Part shown: positions 16,652-30,722 of the stretch, in pieces
Numbering within the stretch: position 1 is the stretch's first letter
Layout: each line of letters begins with the position of its first letter
Source: Croceicoccus bisphenolivorans
Lineage (GTDB): Bacteria; Pseudomonadota; Alphaproteobacteria; Sphingomonadales; Sphingomonadaceae
Direction of reading: 5' to 3'
Length of the DNA: 64,000 nt
Assembly (NCBI RefSeq): GCF_001634625.1
Contig: NZ_LRSE01000010.1
Location: forward strand, 1-64,000
Program-made: the position numbers and the translations under genes
The notes under the pieces: model-generated
Databases searched by the model: none
What the model saw: the letters and a program-made list of their open reading frames with translations, nothing else
Told to the model about the DNA's origin: nothing

Positions 16652-18790
16652 CTACCACATGCGGACGCGGTTTTCGGGCGCGATATACATCGCGTCATCC
16701 GGGGCGACGTTGAACGCTTTGTACCACGGGTCGAAATTGGCGAGGATGATGTTGATCCGCGCCTTGTCCGGCGAGTGGGGGTCGGTCTGCAGGATGGTGC
16801 GGGTGAAATCGTCCGTCCACTTGCCGCGACTGCTGAGGGCATAGGAGATGAAGAACCGCTGATCGCCGGTCAGCCCGTCGATCTTCGCCGGTTCCTTGCC
16901 GTTGAGCGAAATCCTGTATGCCTCGTAGGCGACGGTCAGCCCTGCGAGGTCGGCAATGTTCTCGCCCAGCGTCAGTTCGCCGTTGATGCAGGTCTTGCCG
17001 TCGTCGATCGGACAAAAGGCGTTGAATTGCTCGACAAGGTTCGCGGCCGCGGCGTCAAACTTTGCGCGGTCTTCCGGCGCCCACCAATTGCGCATCTGGC
17101 CCTTGCCGTCGAACTTCGACCCGTTGTCGTCGAAACCGTGGCTGATTTCGTGCCCGATCGTGACACCGATCGCGCCATAGTTCACTGCATCGTCGGCGGA
17201 GAGGCTGAAGTTCGGCGGCTGGAGATAGCCCGCCGGGAAGGTCAGGTGGTTGCGCAGGAAGTTGTAGGTCGCGTTCACGGTCTGGGGCGGATAGCTCCAT
17301 TCCGCGTCGTCGACCTTCTGGCCTATGTCCTTCAGCGAATCGTTCCAGCCCCACTCCGCAGCGGAGATCGAGTTCGCGAAAGCATCGTCCGGTACGACGA
17401 CCATGCCTTCGTAAGTTTCCAGTTTGTCGGAATAGCCGATGCGGATCAGCATTTGCGAAAGCTTGGTATGCGCCTCCTCCTTCGTGTGCGCGCTCATCCA
17501 GTCGAGCGAGGAGATGCGGTGGTCCATCGCCTTCAGCAGGTTGTCGACCAGTCCGGTCATGCGCGCCTTGCTTTCGGGCGGGAAGTTCTTCTCGATATAG
17601 AGCTTGCCGACGGCATCGCCGAGGCGCCCGTCGATCAGTGAAAGGCCGCGCTTGTCGCGGGTGCGCTGGATCTTCTGACCGTTGAGGTACGTGTCGAAGA
17701 AGGCGAAGTTCTTGTCGTCAAAGGCCTTGGGCAGGATGCTGGCATAGTCGGACAGGATCTGCGCGGTCAGCCACGCCTTCCAGGTATCGATCGGCGTATC
17801 GCGCAGCAGTTCGAAGAACGCCGGCACGCCGCCGCCAAGTTTGGCAAGCTGCTCGTCTGTCAGTTCCAGCTTGTCGATGATTTCGGGTGTAGGAGGCAGC
17901 GTCGGGACAAGCATCGTCTCCACCTTTCCTACGCCGAGCTGGTCGAAGTAGGCCTGCAGCGGGAATTTGCCGGCCATCGCGACGAGATCCTTGCGCGCGA
18001 TGTTGCGGAAGGTGATTTCCGGATTGCGGGACAGGGTGCGATCGTAGTCGGCTTCGGCCAGCTTGCGTTCCAGCTGGAACACTGCTTCGGCGGCCGCTGC
18101 CGGATCGGCGTAGCCTGCCTGCGCCAGCAGCCACGTCTGGTATTCCTTCTGTTTGGCCTGCATGTCGCGGTTCTTCTCGTTATCGACGAGATAGTTGTCG
18201 CGGTCGGGCAGGGTATAGCCGCCGTGGCCGAAATAGGCGGTGTAGACGGTGGTGTCAGCCGGATCGGGGATGACGCCGATGCCCATAGGTTCGGGCATGC
18301 CCATCGTGGTGAAGACCTTCACCAGATCCGCGTTGCTTTCCATTTTCGCGATCTGCGCGAACCATGGCTGGACGGGGGCAAGGCCCTTGGCCTCTATCGC
18401 GTCGGTGTCGAGGAAGGCCTTGTAACTGTCGCCCACCATCTGCGCGAAGCTGCCGGCCGGGGCATGGGCATCCGCACTTTGTTCGACGATCTTGCGCACT
18501 TCGTCCTGCGCTTTCAACCGCATGTCGCGCACCACGCCATAGGATGTGTACTGCGGCGGGATTTCGGTTGCCGCGTCCCATTTGCCGTTGACGTAGTCGG
18601 CAAAGTCGTCGCCCGGATCCATCGCGGGATCAAGATCGGCGGGATCGATCACCTTGTCGGGCCAGGTCATGAAATCCGGCTCGATCACCACCTGTTCGGT
18701 GTCGGCGTCCGTCGTTTCCTCGGCGCCGGCAGGAATTGCGCAGGCAAGGGCGAGTGCCGAGCAACCGGCGGCTAGTACGATACGCATCAT
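16652..18790 (-). CDS. M13-family (neprilysin/PepO-type) zinc metallopeptidase (712 aa)
   Basis: A secreted oligopeptidase: a signal peptide (residues 1-23, ending AGAEE) precedes the M13 N-terminal helical domain. The catalytic zinc motif HEISH lies in IGVTIGHEISHGFDD, and the third ligand in ENIADLAGL, followed by the C-terminal ENRVRMW. The sequence retains the substrate-binding NATYN stretch (VNATYNFLRNHLTFPAGYLQPP). At 712 residues it is a full-length enzyme, probably periplasmic. An acidic insert follows the signal peptide. Its biological substrate is unknown. Confidence 0.95.
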   Translation of the reverse strand: MMRIVLAAGCSALALACAIPAGAEETTDADTEQVVIEPDFMTWPDKVIDPADLDPAMDPGDDFADYVNGKWDAATEIPPQYTSYGVVRDMRLKAQDEVRKIVEQSADAHAPAGSFAQMVGDSYKAFLDTDAIEAKGLAPVQPWFAQIAKMESNADLVKVFTTMGMPEPMGIGVIPDPADTTVYTAYFGHGGYTLPDRDNYLVDNEKNRDMQAKQKEYQTWLLAQAGYADPAAAAEAVFQLERKLAEADYDRTLSRNPEITFRNIARKDLVAMAGKFPLQAYFDQLGVGKVETMLVPTLPPTPEIIDKLELTDEQLAKLGGGVPAFFELLRDTPIDTWKAWLTAQILSDYASILPKAFDDKNFAFFDTYLNGQKIQRTRDKRGLSLIDGRLGDAVGKLYIEKNFPPESKARMTGLVDNLLKAMDHRISSLDWMSAHTKEEAHTKLSQMLIRIGYSDKLETYEGMVVVPDDAFANSISAAEWGWNDSLKDIGQKVDDAEWSYPPQTVNATYNFLRNHLTFPAGYLQPPNFSLSADDAVNYGAIGVTIGHEISHGFDDNGSKFDGKGQMRNWWAPEDRAKFDAAAANLVEQFNAFCPIDDGKTCINGELTLGENIADLAGLTVAYEAYRISLNGKEPAKIDGLTGDQRFFISYALSSRGKWTDDFTRTILQTDPHSPDKARINIILANFDPWYKAFNVAPDDAMYIAPENRVRMW

Positions 18791-18928
18791 ATCAGTGTGT
18801 CAGTCCGCTTTCTTGACTTGTCCCGATTGCAGAATAGCCGCGCGCACCAGCCGGCGCGACGCCGCTTGTCGGTTTCCATTGATACTTTATCGATGAACCG
18901 CGCCTGTCCGGCGGTCAACTGGTTCCGC

Positions 18929-20752
18929 TCAGCCGTTGCCGACCAGTTCGGGCGGCACGTCCTGGAACTGCAGCCGGGCGAGGCGGGCATAAAGGCCGCC
19001 CTGTGCCGAAAGCGTCTCGTGATCGCCTTGTTCGACGATACGGCCTGCGTCCATCACGACGATGCGATCCGCCGCGCGCACCGTGGCGAGTCTATGGGCG
19101 ATGACCAGTGTGGTGCGCCCTTCCATCAGGTGGTCCAGCGCCGACTGTACCAGCCGCTCGCTTTCGGCATCGAGCGCGCTCGTCGCCTCGTCCAGCAGCA
19201 GGATCGGGGCATCGCGCAGCAGGGCGCGGGCAATGGCAAGCCGCTGGCGCTGCCCGCCCGAAAGGCGCGCGCCGCTTTCCCCGATGAAGGTGTCGAGCCC
19301 GTCGGGAAGGTCGCGCAGGAATTCCTCCGCATTGGCGGCTCGTGCTGCCGCCCAGACGTCGTCGTCGCTGGCATCCGGCCTGCCGTAGAGCAGGTTGTAG
19401 CGCGCACTGGCGGCAAAAAGCACCGATTCCTGCGGCACGAAGGCGATGCGCTGGCGAACCTCGGCAGGGTCGGCACGGGTCAGGTCTACCCCGTCGATAC
19501 GCACACTGCCGACTTGCGGGTCGTAGAACCGGGCGACGAGCTGGAACAATGTCGACTTGCCCGCGCCCGAGGGGCCGACGATCGCGACCGTCTCCCCCGG
19601 CTCGACCGCCAGTGTAAAGTCGGTCAGCGCGGGCTTGTCGGGGCGGGCGGGATAACGAAACGTCACCTGCTGGAACGCGATGCTGCCGCGCGGCGGCAGG
19701 GGCAGGGCTTGCGGCTTTTCGGGCGCGGTGATGGCGGAACGGGTGGCAAGCAGTTCCTGCAATCGCTGCGAGGCACCGGCGGCGCGCAACAGGTTGCCGT
19801 AGACTTCGGTCAGCGAGCCGAAGGCGCCGGAAACGAGGCCAACGGTGATGACGAAGGCCGCGATGGTGCCGCCGGTGATATTGCCTTGCGCGACTTCTAT
19901 CGCACCTTTCCACAAGAGCAGGACGATCGCCCCGAACACCAGCAGAATCACCACACCGGTCAGCCACGCGCGGGTGCGGATGCGGTCCCTTGCCGTTTCG
20001 AGCCCGCGCCGGACCGCCTCGCGAAAGCGGGTGTGTTCGCGCGCTTCCTGGTTGAAGGCCTGCACGACCTGCATCGCGCCCAACACCTCGTTCGTCATCG
20101 CGCCTACGTCGGCCAGCCGGTCCTGGCTGGAACGGGACAGCGTGCGAACCCGGCGCCCGAACATCGCGATGGGCAGGACGATGAGCGGAATCGCCAGCAC
20201 GAGATAGGCGCTGAGCGCAGGTGCGAGATAGAACATGAAGCCAACGCCGCCGATCGCGGTCAGCAGGTTGCGTAAGGCGATGGACACTGTGCTGGACACG
20301 ACTTGTTCGATGATCGCCGTGTCCGATGTCATGCGTGATGCGATCTCTGCGGGCGAGTTTTCGTCGAAGAACGCCGGCGGCAGGGTGAGGAGGTGGGCGT
20401 TCACCCGGTTGCGCAAGTCGGCAACGACCCGCTCGCCCAGCCATGACACGAAGAAGAACCGGAAGCCTGTCGAGACGCCCAGCACGATCACGATCAGCAA
20501 AAGGTACTGGAACCAGCGCGAAATATCGCCGCCGCTGCCGGCAAAGCCCCGGTCGATGATCAGCTTGAAACCCGATGGAATCGCCAAGGTTGCGGCCGAC
20601 GATGCGGTCAAAGCCACAAGCGTGCCGACGACAAGCCCCGGATACCGCGCTGCGGTAGTGGCAAGCAGGCGCAGCGGCGAGATCCCCTTTGCCTTCGGAG
20701 CCTCGTTCCTGTCGCCCATCGCCGATGCCCCGTTCCGTCGTCCGCGTCGCAT
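18929..20752 (-). CDS. MsbA-like ABC exporter, fused membrane and ATPase domains (607 aa)
   Basis: The N-terminal half (about residues 30-330) has six membrane segments of the type I exporter fold. The ATPase half has Walker A in GPSGAGKSTLF, the signature LSGGQ, Walker B in ILLLDEATSALD and the switch histidine in IAHRLAT. Homodimeric half-transporters of this type move lipids, LPS precursors or drugs; the closest alphaproteobacterial group is called an MsbA-like lipid exporter. Start at 20752 gives a basic N-terminus; Met 12 at 20719 is an alternative. No partner gene is adjacent, so the substrate stays open. Confidence 0.92.
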   Translation of the reverse strand: MRRGRRNGASAMGDRNEAPKAKGISPLRLLATTAARYPGLVVGTLVALTASSAATLAIPSGFKLIIDRGFAGSGGDISRWFQYLLLIVIVLGVSTGFRFFFVSWLGERVVADLRNRVNAHLLTLPPAFFDENSPAEIASRMTSDTAIIEQVVSSTVSIALRNLLTAIGGVGFMFYLAPALSAYLVLAIPLIVLPIAMFGRRVRTLSRSSQDRLADVGAMTNEVLGAMQVVQAFNQEAREHTRFREAVRRGLETARDRIRTRAWLTGVVILLVFGAIVLLLWKGAIEVAQGNITGGTIAAFVITVGLVSGAFGSLTEVYGNLLRAAGASQRLQELLATRSAITAPEKPQALPLPPRGSIAFQQVTFRYPARPDKPALTDFTLAVEPGETVAIVGPSGAGKSTLFQLVARFYDPQVGSVRIDGVDLTRADPAEVRQRIAFVPQESVLFAASARYNLLYGRPDASDDDVWAAARAANAEEFLRDLPDGLDTFIGESGARLSGGQRQRLAIARALLRDAPILLLDEATSALDAESERLVQSALDHLMEGRTTLVIAHRLATVRAADRIVVMDAGRIVEQGDHETLSAQGGLYARLARLQFQDVPPELVGNG

Positions 20753-20850
20753 GAGCGCCCACTAGACGAAAGTGCAGGCGGCGCAAAGCCTGACCCCGGT
20801 TAATCCCGGCAATAGCGCAAAATATGCAATTGTTGGCTGAAGTTGCGTGC

Positions 20851-20866
20851 TTTGCATGTGCGAAAT
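20851..20866. promoter_or_regulatory. Palindromic TTTGCA-TG-TGCGAA box upstream of phaZ
   Basis: The half-sites TTTGCA and TGCGAA (20851-20864) mirror each other except for one base, separated by two bases. A related perfect version (TTCGCA-CC-TGCGAA) occurs upstream of phaB at 31581-31594, suggesting a shared regulator of PHB genes. Confidence 0.45.
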
Positions 20867-20874
20867 AACCATTG

Positions 20875-20885
20875 TGCATTGCAAC
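20875..20885 (+). promoter_or_regulatory. TGCATTGCAAC motif shared with the phaB promoter, putative PhaR site
   Basis: The 11 bases TGCATTGCAAC lie 50 bases before the phaZ start. The identical 11-mer, in the same orientation relative to its gene, lies upstream of phaB (31551-31561). TGC/GCA-rich dyads are known operators of the PHB-sensing repressor PhaR in alphaproteobacteria. The regulator assignment is inference; the shared word is seen directly. Confidence 0.55.
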
Positions 20886-20934
20886 GTGAGCGCAAGGGGC
20901 AGATATAGTATGCCAAGAAACTAGGAGAAGTCGC

Positions 20935-22176
20935 GTGCTTTACCAGATCTACGAGGTTCAGAAGGCGTGGCTTGCGTCGGCCAGCTCCATGGCGTCGATC
21001 GGGGCGGAATGGCTGACGAATCCGCGTAATCCCTTGGGTTACACCGGGTTCGGCCCGGCGATCTCCTCTGCAATGGAAGTTTTCTCGCATGCCGCCGCGC
21101 CGCGCGGAAAGCCTGCTTTCGGTATCAACATGGTGTCGAACGGGGTCACGCACGAGGTGACGGAGGCGGACGTGCTGCATAAGCCGTTCGGCAACCTCAA
21201 GCGGTTCACGCATGCCGGTTTGCCCAAGAATGCGCCCAAGCTGCTGATCGTCGCACCGATGAGCGGGCATTACGCGACTCTGCTTCGCGGCACGGTCGAA
21301 CGGATGCTGGAAAATGCCGAAGTCTACATCACCGACTGGGCCGACGCGAAGATGGTACCCCTGTCGGAAGGGCATTTCGATCTCGACGATTATATCGACT
21401 ATGTGATCGAGTTCCTCGAACACATCGGACCCGGCGCGCACGTCATGGCGGTTTGCCAGCCGTCGGTTCCCGCCTTCGCCGCAACCGCGATCATGAACGA
21501 GCAGGACCACCCCTGCCGTCCGGCCACGCTGACGATGATGGGCGGGCCGATCGACACGCGCAAGGCGCCGACCGAAGTGAACGATATGGCCACCGGACGC
21601 CCGATGGCATGGTTCAAGCAGAACCTGATCCAGACCGTGCCGATGCACTATCCGGGCGCGGGTCGCCGCGTCTATCCCGGCTTTCTCCAGCTGGCCGGGT
21701 TCATGAGTATGAACTTGGGCAACCACATGATGAGCCACTACGCGATGTTCAAACATCTCGTCGTCGGTGACGGAGAGAGCGCGGAAGCGACGAAGATCTT
21801 CTATGACGAGTATCTTGCCGTTTGCGACATGACGGCGGATTTCTACCTTCAGACCGTGAACGCGGTGTTCAAGGAATACCTGTTGCCGCGCGGCCTTCTG
21901 ACCCATCGCGGCAAGAAGGTGGACCTTGGCGCGATCACCGACACGGCCATCCTCTGCATCGAAGGCGAGCGCGACGATATCTCGGGCGTTGGCCAGACGA
22001 AGGCGGCGATGGACCTGACGCCCAACCTGCCCGACGACATGAAGCTGTACCACCTTGCCGAAAAGGTCGGCCACTACGGTATTTTCAATGGCTCCAAGTG
22101 GCGCACGCGGATCGCGCCGATCGCCGAAAAATGGATGGCGGACCATTCGCGCGGGAAGCTTCAGGCTGTCGCCTGA
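20935..22176 (+). CDS. phaZ: Intracellular polyhydroxyalkanoate depolymerase (413 aa)
   Basis: Degrades stored polyhydroxybutyrate granules. The N-terminus MLYQIYEVQKAWLAS is the usual start of PhaZ proteins, followed by the granule-binding region (GYTGFGPAISSAMEVF) and an alpha/beta-hydrolase fold. In this family the nucleophile is a cysteine in the lipase-like box, here in VMAVCQPSVPAF near residue 183; the acidic and histidine partners follow in ERDDISGVGQT and KVGHYGIFNG. Translation starts at GTG 20935 with AGGAG 7 bases upstream. Two motifs shared with phaB lie in its promoter region. Confidence 0.95.
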   Translation: MLYQIYEVQKAWLASASSMASIGAEWLTNPRNPLGYTGFGPAISSAMEVFSHAAAPRGKPAFGINMVSNGVTHEVTEADVLHKPFGNLKRFTHAGLPKNAPKLLIVAPMSGHYATLLRGTVERMLENAEVYITDWADAKMVPLSEGHFDLDDYIDYVIEFLEHIGPGAHVMAVCQPSVPAFAATAIMNEQDHPCRPATLTMMGGPIDTRKAPTEVNDMATGRPMAWFKQNLIQTVPMHYPGAGRRVYPGFLQLAGFMSMNLGNHMMSHYAMFKHLVVGDGESAEATKIFYDEYLAVCDMTADFYLQTVNAVFKEYLLPRGLLTHRGKKVDLGAITDTAILCIEGERDDISGVGQTKAAMDLTPNLPDDMKLYHLAEKVGHYGIFNGSKWRTRIAPIAEKWMADHSRGKLQAVA

Positions 22177-22185
22177 GGGGTGTGC

Positions 22186-22205
22186 GGGCGGGCTTCATCC
22201 CGCCC
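22186..22205 (+). terminator. GC hairpin after phaZ, weak terminator candidate
   Basis: GGGCGGG and CCCGCCC form a 7-bp stem around CTTCAT, 9 bases after the phaZ stop codon. No U-tract follows, so efficiency is doubtful. Confidence 0.35.
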
Positions 22206-22285
22206 CGCACCGGGGGATAGCGTTATCGCGGCGTTAACCCTCACCATTTAAGACATCTTTTCGCGTTACCGGCGAAAGATGTGCA

Positions 22286-23572
22286 ATGAACAGGCTTATC
22301 GAGATTCTGGCTTCCCTCCTGCGAATCGGGGGCGCGCTTGCCGGAGTCGCCGTGGTCTTCCTGATCTCTGACCAGACACTTGCCGGCGCGATCACGTCTG
22401 CCGGTCTGGAAGGCAGGGTCAGCCCGGCCATGGCCCGCATGGGCGCGCATGCCGTTTTCGGTGTTCTTGGCTTCATCGTTGGATCCCAGCTTGCCGCGAT
22501 ATTGACCCGTGGCCCCGCCACGCCTGCCGGTACGCGCAAGGATGCTGCAGAAGCCGTGCCGCGCCTTCGCCGCCATCTGGTGGAGGGGGGGCAGGAGGCG
22601 AAAGCTTCGCCCATCCCGCGTTACCTTGATCCCGATCCCGCCCCTACCCAGCCGGTGGCGGTCTCGTTCAAGGAACTCGGCCTCGACCATCCGAGTGCGC
22701 ATGAGTACCCCGCGCCAGGCGGCGAATCGGTGGAAGTGAGCGACGATTTCGCATTTCGGGAAGAATTCGACCGGCCTGACAGTGCGGGGAGCGCGTCGGA
22801 CGAATGGGACGATTTTGCCGCACCGAGGCCGGTCGAGGCAGCCCCGCCTGCAGCGGCAGCGCCTGTTCCCGATTCGCGGCAAGAGGAAGTACCCGCAGCC
22901 GTACAACCGGCAGCGGAAGCGCTTGCGCCTGAATCCGGAACAGAAAGGCAATCTTCCATGCCCCAGCCCGTTTCGAACGAAGGCCCGGCCCCGTTTGGCG
23001 CCTGGCCCGCCGCATCCGATCCTGCACCCGCATCCGCCGTCTGGCCCGAAACGGCGGCTGATGGTGGCGAGGACATCTTTGCCCCGTGGCCCGACGACAT
23101 GGTCGCAGCTCCTGCCGCTGAAGAGCAGCCCGCGCCGGCGGACGTTCCTCCGGTTGCCGATATCGCGCCGGTCCATCCGGCAAGCACTCCTGCCATGCAG
23201 GCGGCAGAGGAACCGGTGCAGTGGTCCCCTTCCGCCGCGCCCGCAACGGGGGCAGTGGGCAGCGACGGCTATAGTCGCCCCAGTTTTGCCCGTCCCGGCG
23301 CCGATGGCGACGCGGGCTGGTACGACGGTGCCGGCGACGAGGAAGAGGACGCAGAGGACGATGGAGCGGGCTATGGCTCGCTCGCCGACATCGGTTTGGG
23401 CAAGAACCATGCTCCACGGGCGGAATCGGGTCAGCGGGGAGAGGCCGGCCTGCCGCCTGCGCCCTACGCCCCGTCGAAGGGCGGGAATCCCGTCCCGCAC
23501 GGCAAGCCGCAGGATTTCCGCTTGCGCGAAGCTCTTGCCGAATTACAGCGGCTCGACCCGTATAGACCATAA
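22286..23572 (+). CDS. Unknown membrane-anchored Pro/Ala/Glu-rich protein (428 aa)
   Basis: Two hydrophobic segments near residues 12-33 (GALAGVAVVFLISDQ) and 50-72 (AHAVFGVLGFIVGSQLAAIL) form an N-terminal membrane anchor. The remaining 350 residues are low complexity, rich in Pro, Ala, Glu, Asp and Trp, with recurrent short units such as APFGAWPAASDPAP and FAPWPDDM. The C-terminus returns to a helical stretch, DFRLREALAELQRLDP. I do not recognise a family. The layout suggests a disordered cytoplasmic or periplasmic spacer tethered to the membrane. It lies between phaZ and gltB, 110 bases after phaZ, with no obvious functional link. Confidence 0.75.
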   Translation: MNRLIEILASLLRIGGALAGVAVVFLISDQTLAGAITSAGLEGRVSPAMARMGAHAVFGVLGFIVGSQLAAILTRGPATPAGTRKDAAEAVPRLRRHLVEGGQEAKASPIPRYLDPDPAPTQPVAVSFKELGLDHPSAHEYPAPGGESVEVSDDFAFREEFDRPDSAGSASDEWDDFAAPRPVEAAPPAAAAPVPDSRQEEVPAAVQPAAEALAPESGTERQSSMPQPVSNEGPAPFGAWPAASDPAPASAVWPETAADGGEDIFAPWPDDMVAAPAAEEQPAPADVPPVADIAPVHPASTPAMQAAEEPVQWSPSAAPATGAVGSDGYSRPSFARPGADGDAGWYDGAGDEEEDAEDDGAGYGSLADIGLGKNHAPRAESGQRGEAGLPPAPYAPSKGGNPVPHGKPQDFRLREALAELQRLDPYRP

Positions 23573-23774
23573 GTGCCTGATTCCTATAGTTAAGACCATC
23601 CGGGGTGAATGCAGGCTCGGCATTTTCGACCACTGTGCAGTTGCAAAAAGCCGATTGTATCGCCATTGGGGTCCGATGCGCCATTTCGCTGCGTCTTCGC
23701 GGCGAGTGAGTCGCGTTTTATTTCCGGACGCCCGGGCTTCTGCTCGTGTCCGGGCCCCGACAGGATAGGTGACA

Positions 23775-28415
<4,641 letters not shown>

Positions 28416-28427
28416 GGGTCTCTACAG

Positions 28428-29864
28428 ATGGGCAAGGAAACGGGATTTCTCGAACTCGACCGCGTGGATCGCACCTATGCGGACCCGGCGGAACGTCTGC
28501 AGCACTACAAGGAATTCGTGATTCCGCACACCGAGGACGGACTGCGTTCGCAGGCGTCGCGGTGCATGAATTGCGGCATTCCCTATTGTCATAACGGCTG
28601 TCCGGTGAACAACATCATCCCGGACTGGAACCACATGACCTATGAAGGGGACTGGAAGGAAGCGCTGGTCACGCTGCACTCCACCAACAACTTCCCCGAA
28701 TTCACCGGCCGCATCTGCCCCGCCCCTTGCGAGGCGGCGTGCACGCTGAACATCGTCGACCAGCCGGTCACCATCAAGTCGATCGAATGTGCGATCGTCG
28801 ACAAGGGGTGGGAAAACGACTGGATCAAGCCGCAGGTTCCGGAAAAGAAGACCGGCAAGTCGGTTGCCGTCGTCGGTTCCGGTCCCGCCGGCATGGCCTG
28901 CGCGCAGCAGCTTGCCCGCGCCGGCCACTCCGTTACGTTGTTCGAGAAGAATGACCGTATCGGCGGCCTGCTTCGCTACGGCATTCCCGACTTCAAGATG
29001 GAAAAGCACCTCATCAACCGCCGCGCGGCGCAGATGGAGGCGGAAGGCGTCAACTTCCGCACCTCGACCGAGGTGGGCGTGGACATCACGCTGAAGACGC
29101 TGAAGGAAAATTTCGACGCAGTCGTCCTTTCGGGCGGCGCGGAAGATGCGCGCACGCTCGACATTCCGGGTTCGGAAATGAGCGGCGTTCGCCTCGCCAT
29201 GGAATTCCTGACGCAGCAGAACAAGCGCAACGCGGGTGACGACGAACAGCGTGCTGCCCCGCGCGGAACGCTGACCGCGACCGGCAAGCACGTGATCGTC
29301 ATCGGCGGCGGCGACACCGGTTCGGACTGCGTCGGCACGTCGAACCGGCAGGGCGCGGCCAGCGTCACGCAGATCGAGATCATGCCCAAGCCTCCCGAAC
29401 GGGAAGACAAGGCGATGACCTGGCCGAACTGGCCGCTCAAGCTGCGCACGTCGTCCAGCCACGAGGAAGGCGTCGACCGCGACTGGGCGATCCTGACCAA
29501 GCGTGTCGTTGGCGAAAACGGCAAGGTGACCGGCCTCGAATGCGTCCGCATCGAGTGGGAAGGCCGCGAGATGAAGGAAGTGCCTGGCAGCGAATTCACG
29601 CTGAAGGCCGACCTGATCCTGCTCGCCATGGGCTTCGTCGGTCCGAAGAAGTCGGGCATGCTCGACAAGTCGGGTCTTGAGTACGACGCGCGCGGCAATG
29701 TCTCGGCGAATACGGAAGACTACAAGACGAGCGAAGACAACGTCTGGGCCTGCGGCGATATGCGTCGCGGCCAGAGCCTCGTTGTCTGGGCCATCCGCGA
29801 AGGTCGCCAATGCGCACGCAGCGTCGATCTCGCGCTAATGGGCGAGACCGAACTGCCGCGCTGA
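28428..29864 (+). CDS. gltD: Glutamate synthase (NADPH) small subunit (478 aa)
   Basis: Takes electrons from NADPH via FAD and two 4Fe-4S clusters and passes them to GltB. The N-terminal cysteine clusters are [14 protein letters not shown] and CPAPCEAAC. The FAD motif is [12 protein letters not shown] and the NADPH motif [11 protein letters not shown]; the second FAD contact is in [19 protein letters not shown]. Length is normal. It forms an operon with gltB (12-base gap) and ends at a clear intrinsic terminator. Confidence 0.97.
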   Translation: MGKETGFLELDRVDRTYADPAERLQHYKEFVIPHTEDGLRSQASRCMNCGIPYCHNGCPVNNIIPDWNHMTYEGDWKEALVTLHSTNNFPEFTGRICPAPCEAACTLNIVDQPVTIKSIECAIVDKGWENDWIKPQVPEKKTGKSVAVVGSGPAGMACAQQLARAGHSVTLFEKNDRIGGLLRYGIPDFKMEKHLINRRAAQMEAEGVNFRTSTEVGVDITLKTLKENFDAVVLSGGAEDARTLDIPGSEMSGVRLAMEFLTQQNKRNAGDDEQRAAPRGTLTATGKHVIVIGGGDTGSDCVGTSNRQGAASVTQIEIMPKPPEREDKAMTWPNWPLKLRTSSSHEEGVDRDWAILTKRVVGENGKVTGLECVRIEWEGREMKEVPGSEFTLKADLILLAMGFVGPKKSGMLDKSGLEYDARGNVSANTEDYKTSEDNVWACGDMRRGQSLVVWAIREGRQCARSVDLALMGETELPR

Positions 29865-29892
29865 TCGGCTGGATCATACCGGTTAAAGAAAG

Positions 29893-29923
29893 GGCGCGCT
29901 CCGGAAACGGGCGCGCCTTTTTT
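29893..29923 (+). terminator. Intrinsic terminator of gltBD
   Basis: GGCGCGC (29893-29899) and GCGCGCC (29911-29917) form the stem around an 11-base loop, followed by six T. It lies 28 bases past the gltD stop. Confidence 0.9.
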
Positions 29924-29972
29924 CTTAGGTACAGCCTTGCGCAAATCAGGCGCGATGGCGACATGGCCTGCC

Positions 29973-30551
29973 ATGACGCTCAAAGACACACTCTCGCCGA
30001 CGTACCTTCAGCAACTCGGCTCCCTTTCCAGCTGGTTGCGCAAGGCGCAGGCCCAGTTCGGCGAGGATAAAGCCGATGCGCTGCTGTCGGCCCGGCTGGC
30101 GCCGGACATGCTGCCCCTTTCGACACAAGTGCGCTTCGCCTGCGTGCAGGCCGTAGAGGGGATGTACCGCCTTCGAGGCGAGGATTTTCCGCCGCTGATT
30201 GAAGAACTGCTCGATGAAGGCCGCCATGCAGGCGAAGTGCCGGGAACGATGTCGGATGCCTTGGCGCGGATCGATCAGGTTACCGCATTGGTGGCGGAAT
30301 TGGCCTTACCCGAGTTGAAGGAAGCGGACGCTCGTCCTGTCGCGCATGCCCTGCCGATGGGCATCATCTTCGATCTTACGCTGGAGCAATACGTGCGGGA
30401 CTGGGCCGTGCCGCAGTTCTACTTCCACGTGATGATAGCCTATGCGATTCTACGCGCGCAGGGCGCCGATCTGGGTAAGGCGGACTTCGTCGCGCATATG
30501 TTCGGCTATGTCAGGCCCGGGACGTTGCCCGAAGGCATGGGCGGGGCCTGA
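29973..30551 (+). CDS. DUF1993-family protein (192 aa)
   Basis: The product fits the DUF1993 family in length and pattern: [24 protein letters not shown], then [24 protein letters not shown] and a C-terminal [23 protein letters not shown]. The family is predicted to be a four-helix bundle related to DinB proteins; no activity is established. No signal peptide or membrane segment is seen. The start at 29973 agrees with the family's N-terminus; the frame is open to 29937. It lies after the gltBD terminator and so has its own promoter. Confidence 0.8.
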   Translation: MTLKDTLSPTYLQQLGSLSSWLRKAQAQFGEDKADALLSARLAPDMLPLSTQVRFACVQAVEGMYRLRGEDFPPLIEELLDEGRHAGEVPGTMSDALARIDQVTALVAELALPELKEADARPVAHALPMGIIFDLTLEQYVRDWAVPQFYFHVMIAYAILRAQGADLGKADFVAHMFGYVRPGTLPEGMGGA

Positions 30552-30690
30552 AGCCAGTAACGTGGTTTGTGTGACTTAGGCGGCGACCGCGAAGCCGCCG
30601 CCTTGTCGTCGACCCGATCTGTCGGACCCACTGTCCACGATCCGGCCCGTCCTTGAGCGGAATGCCTTTGGCGCCAAGCGCCACTGCAAA

Positions 30691-30714
30691 GGCGGATAAG
30701 CGAACCTATCCGCC
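30691..30714 (-). terminator. Hairpin downstream of phaB
   Basis: GGCGGATA (30691-30698) and TATCCGCC (30707-30714) make a perfect 8-bp stem with an 8-base loop. On the minus strand it follows the phaB stop by 8 bases and is trailed by TTTGC, a short U-run. Confidence 0.65.
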
Positions 30715-30722
30715 TCCACCGC

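Noticed and set aside
23573-23774. Leader region before gltB as a possible riboswitch
   Set aside because: I looked for paired stems with conserved loop words of glutamine, glycine or other riboswitches and saw only a short GC-rich inverted repeat close to the start codon.
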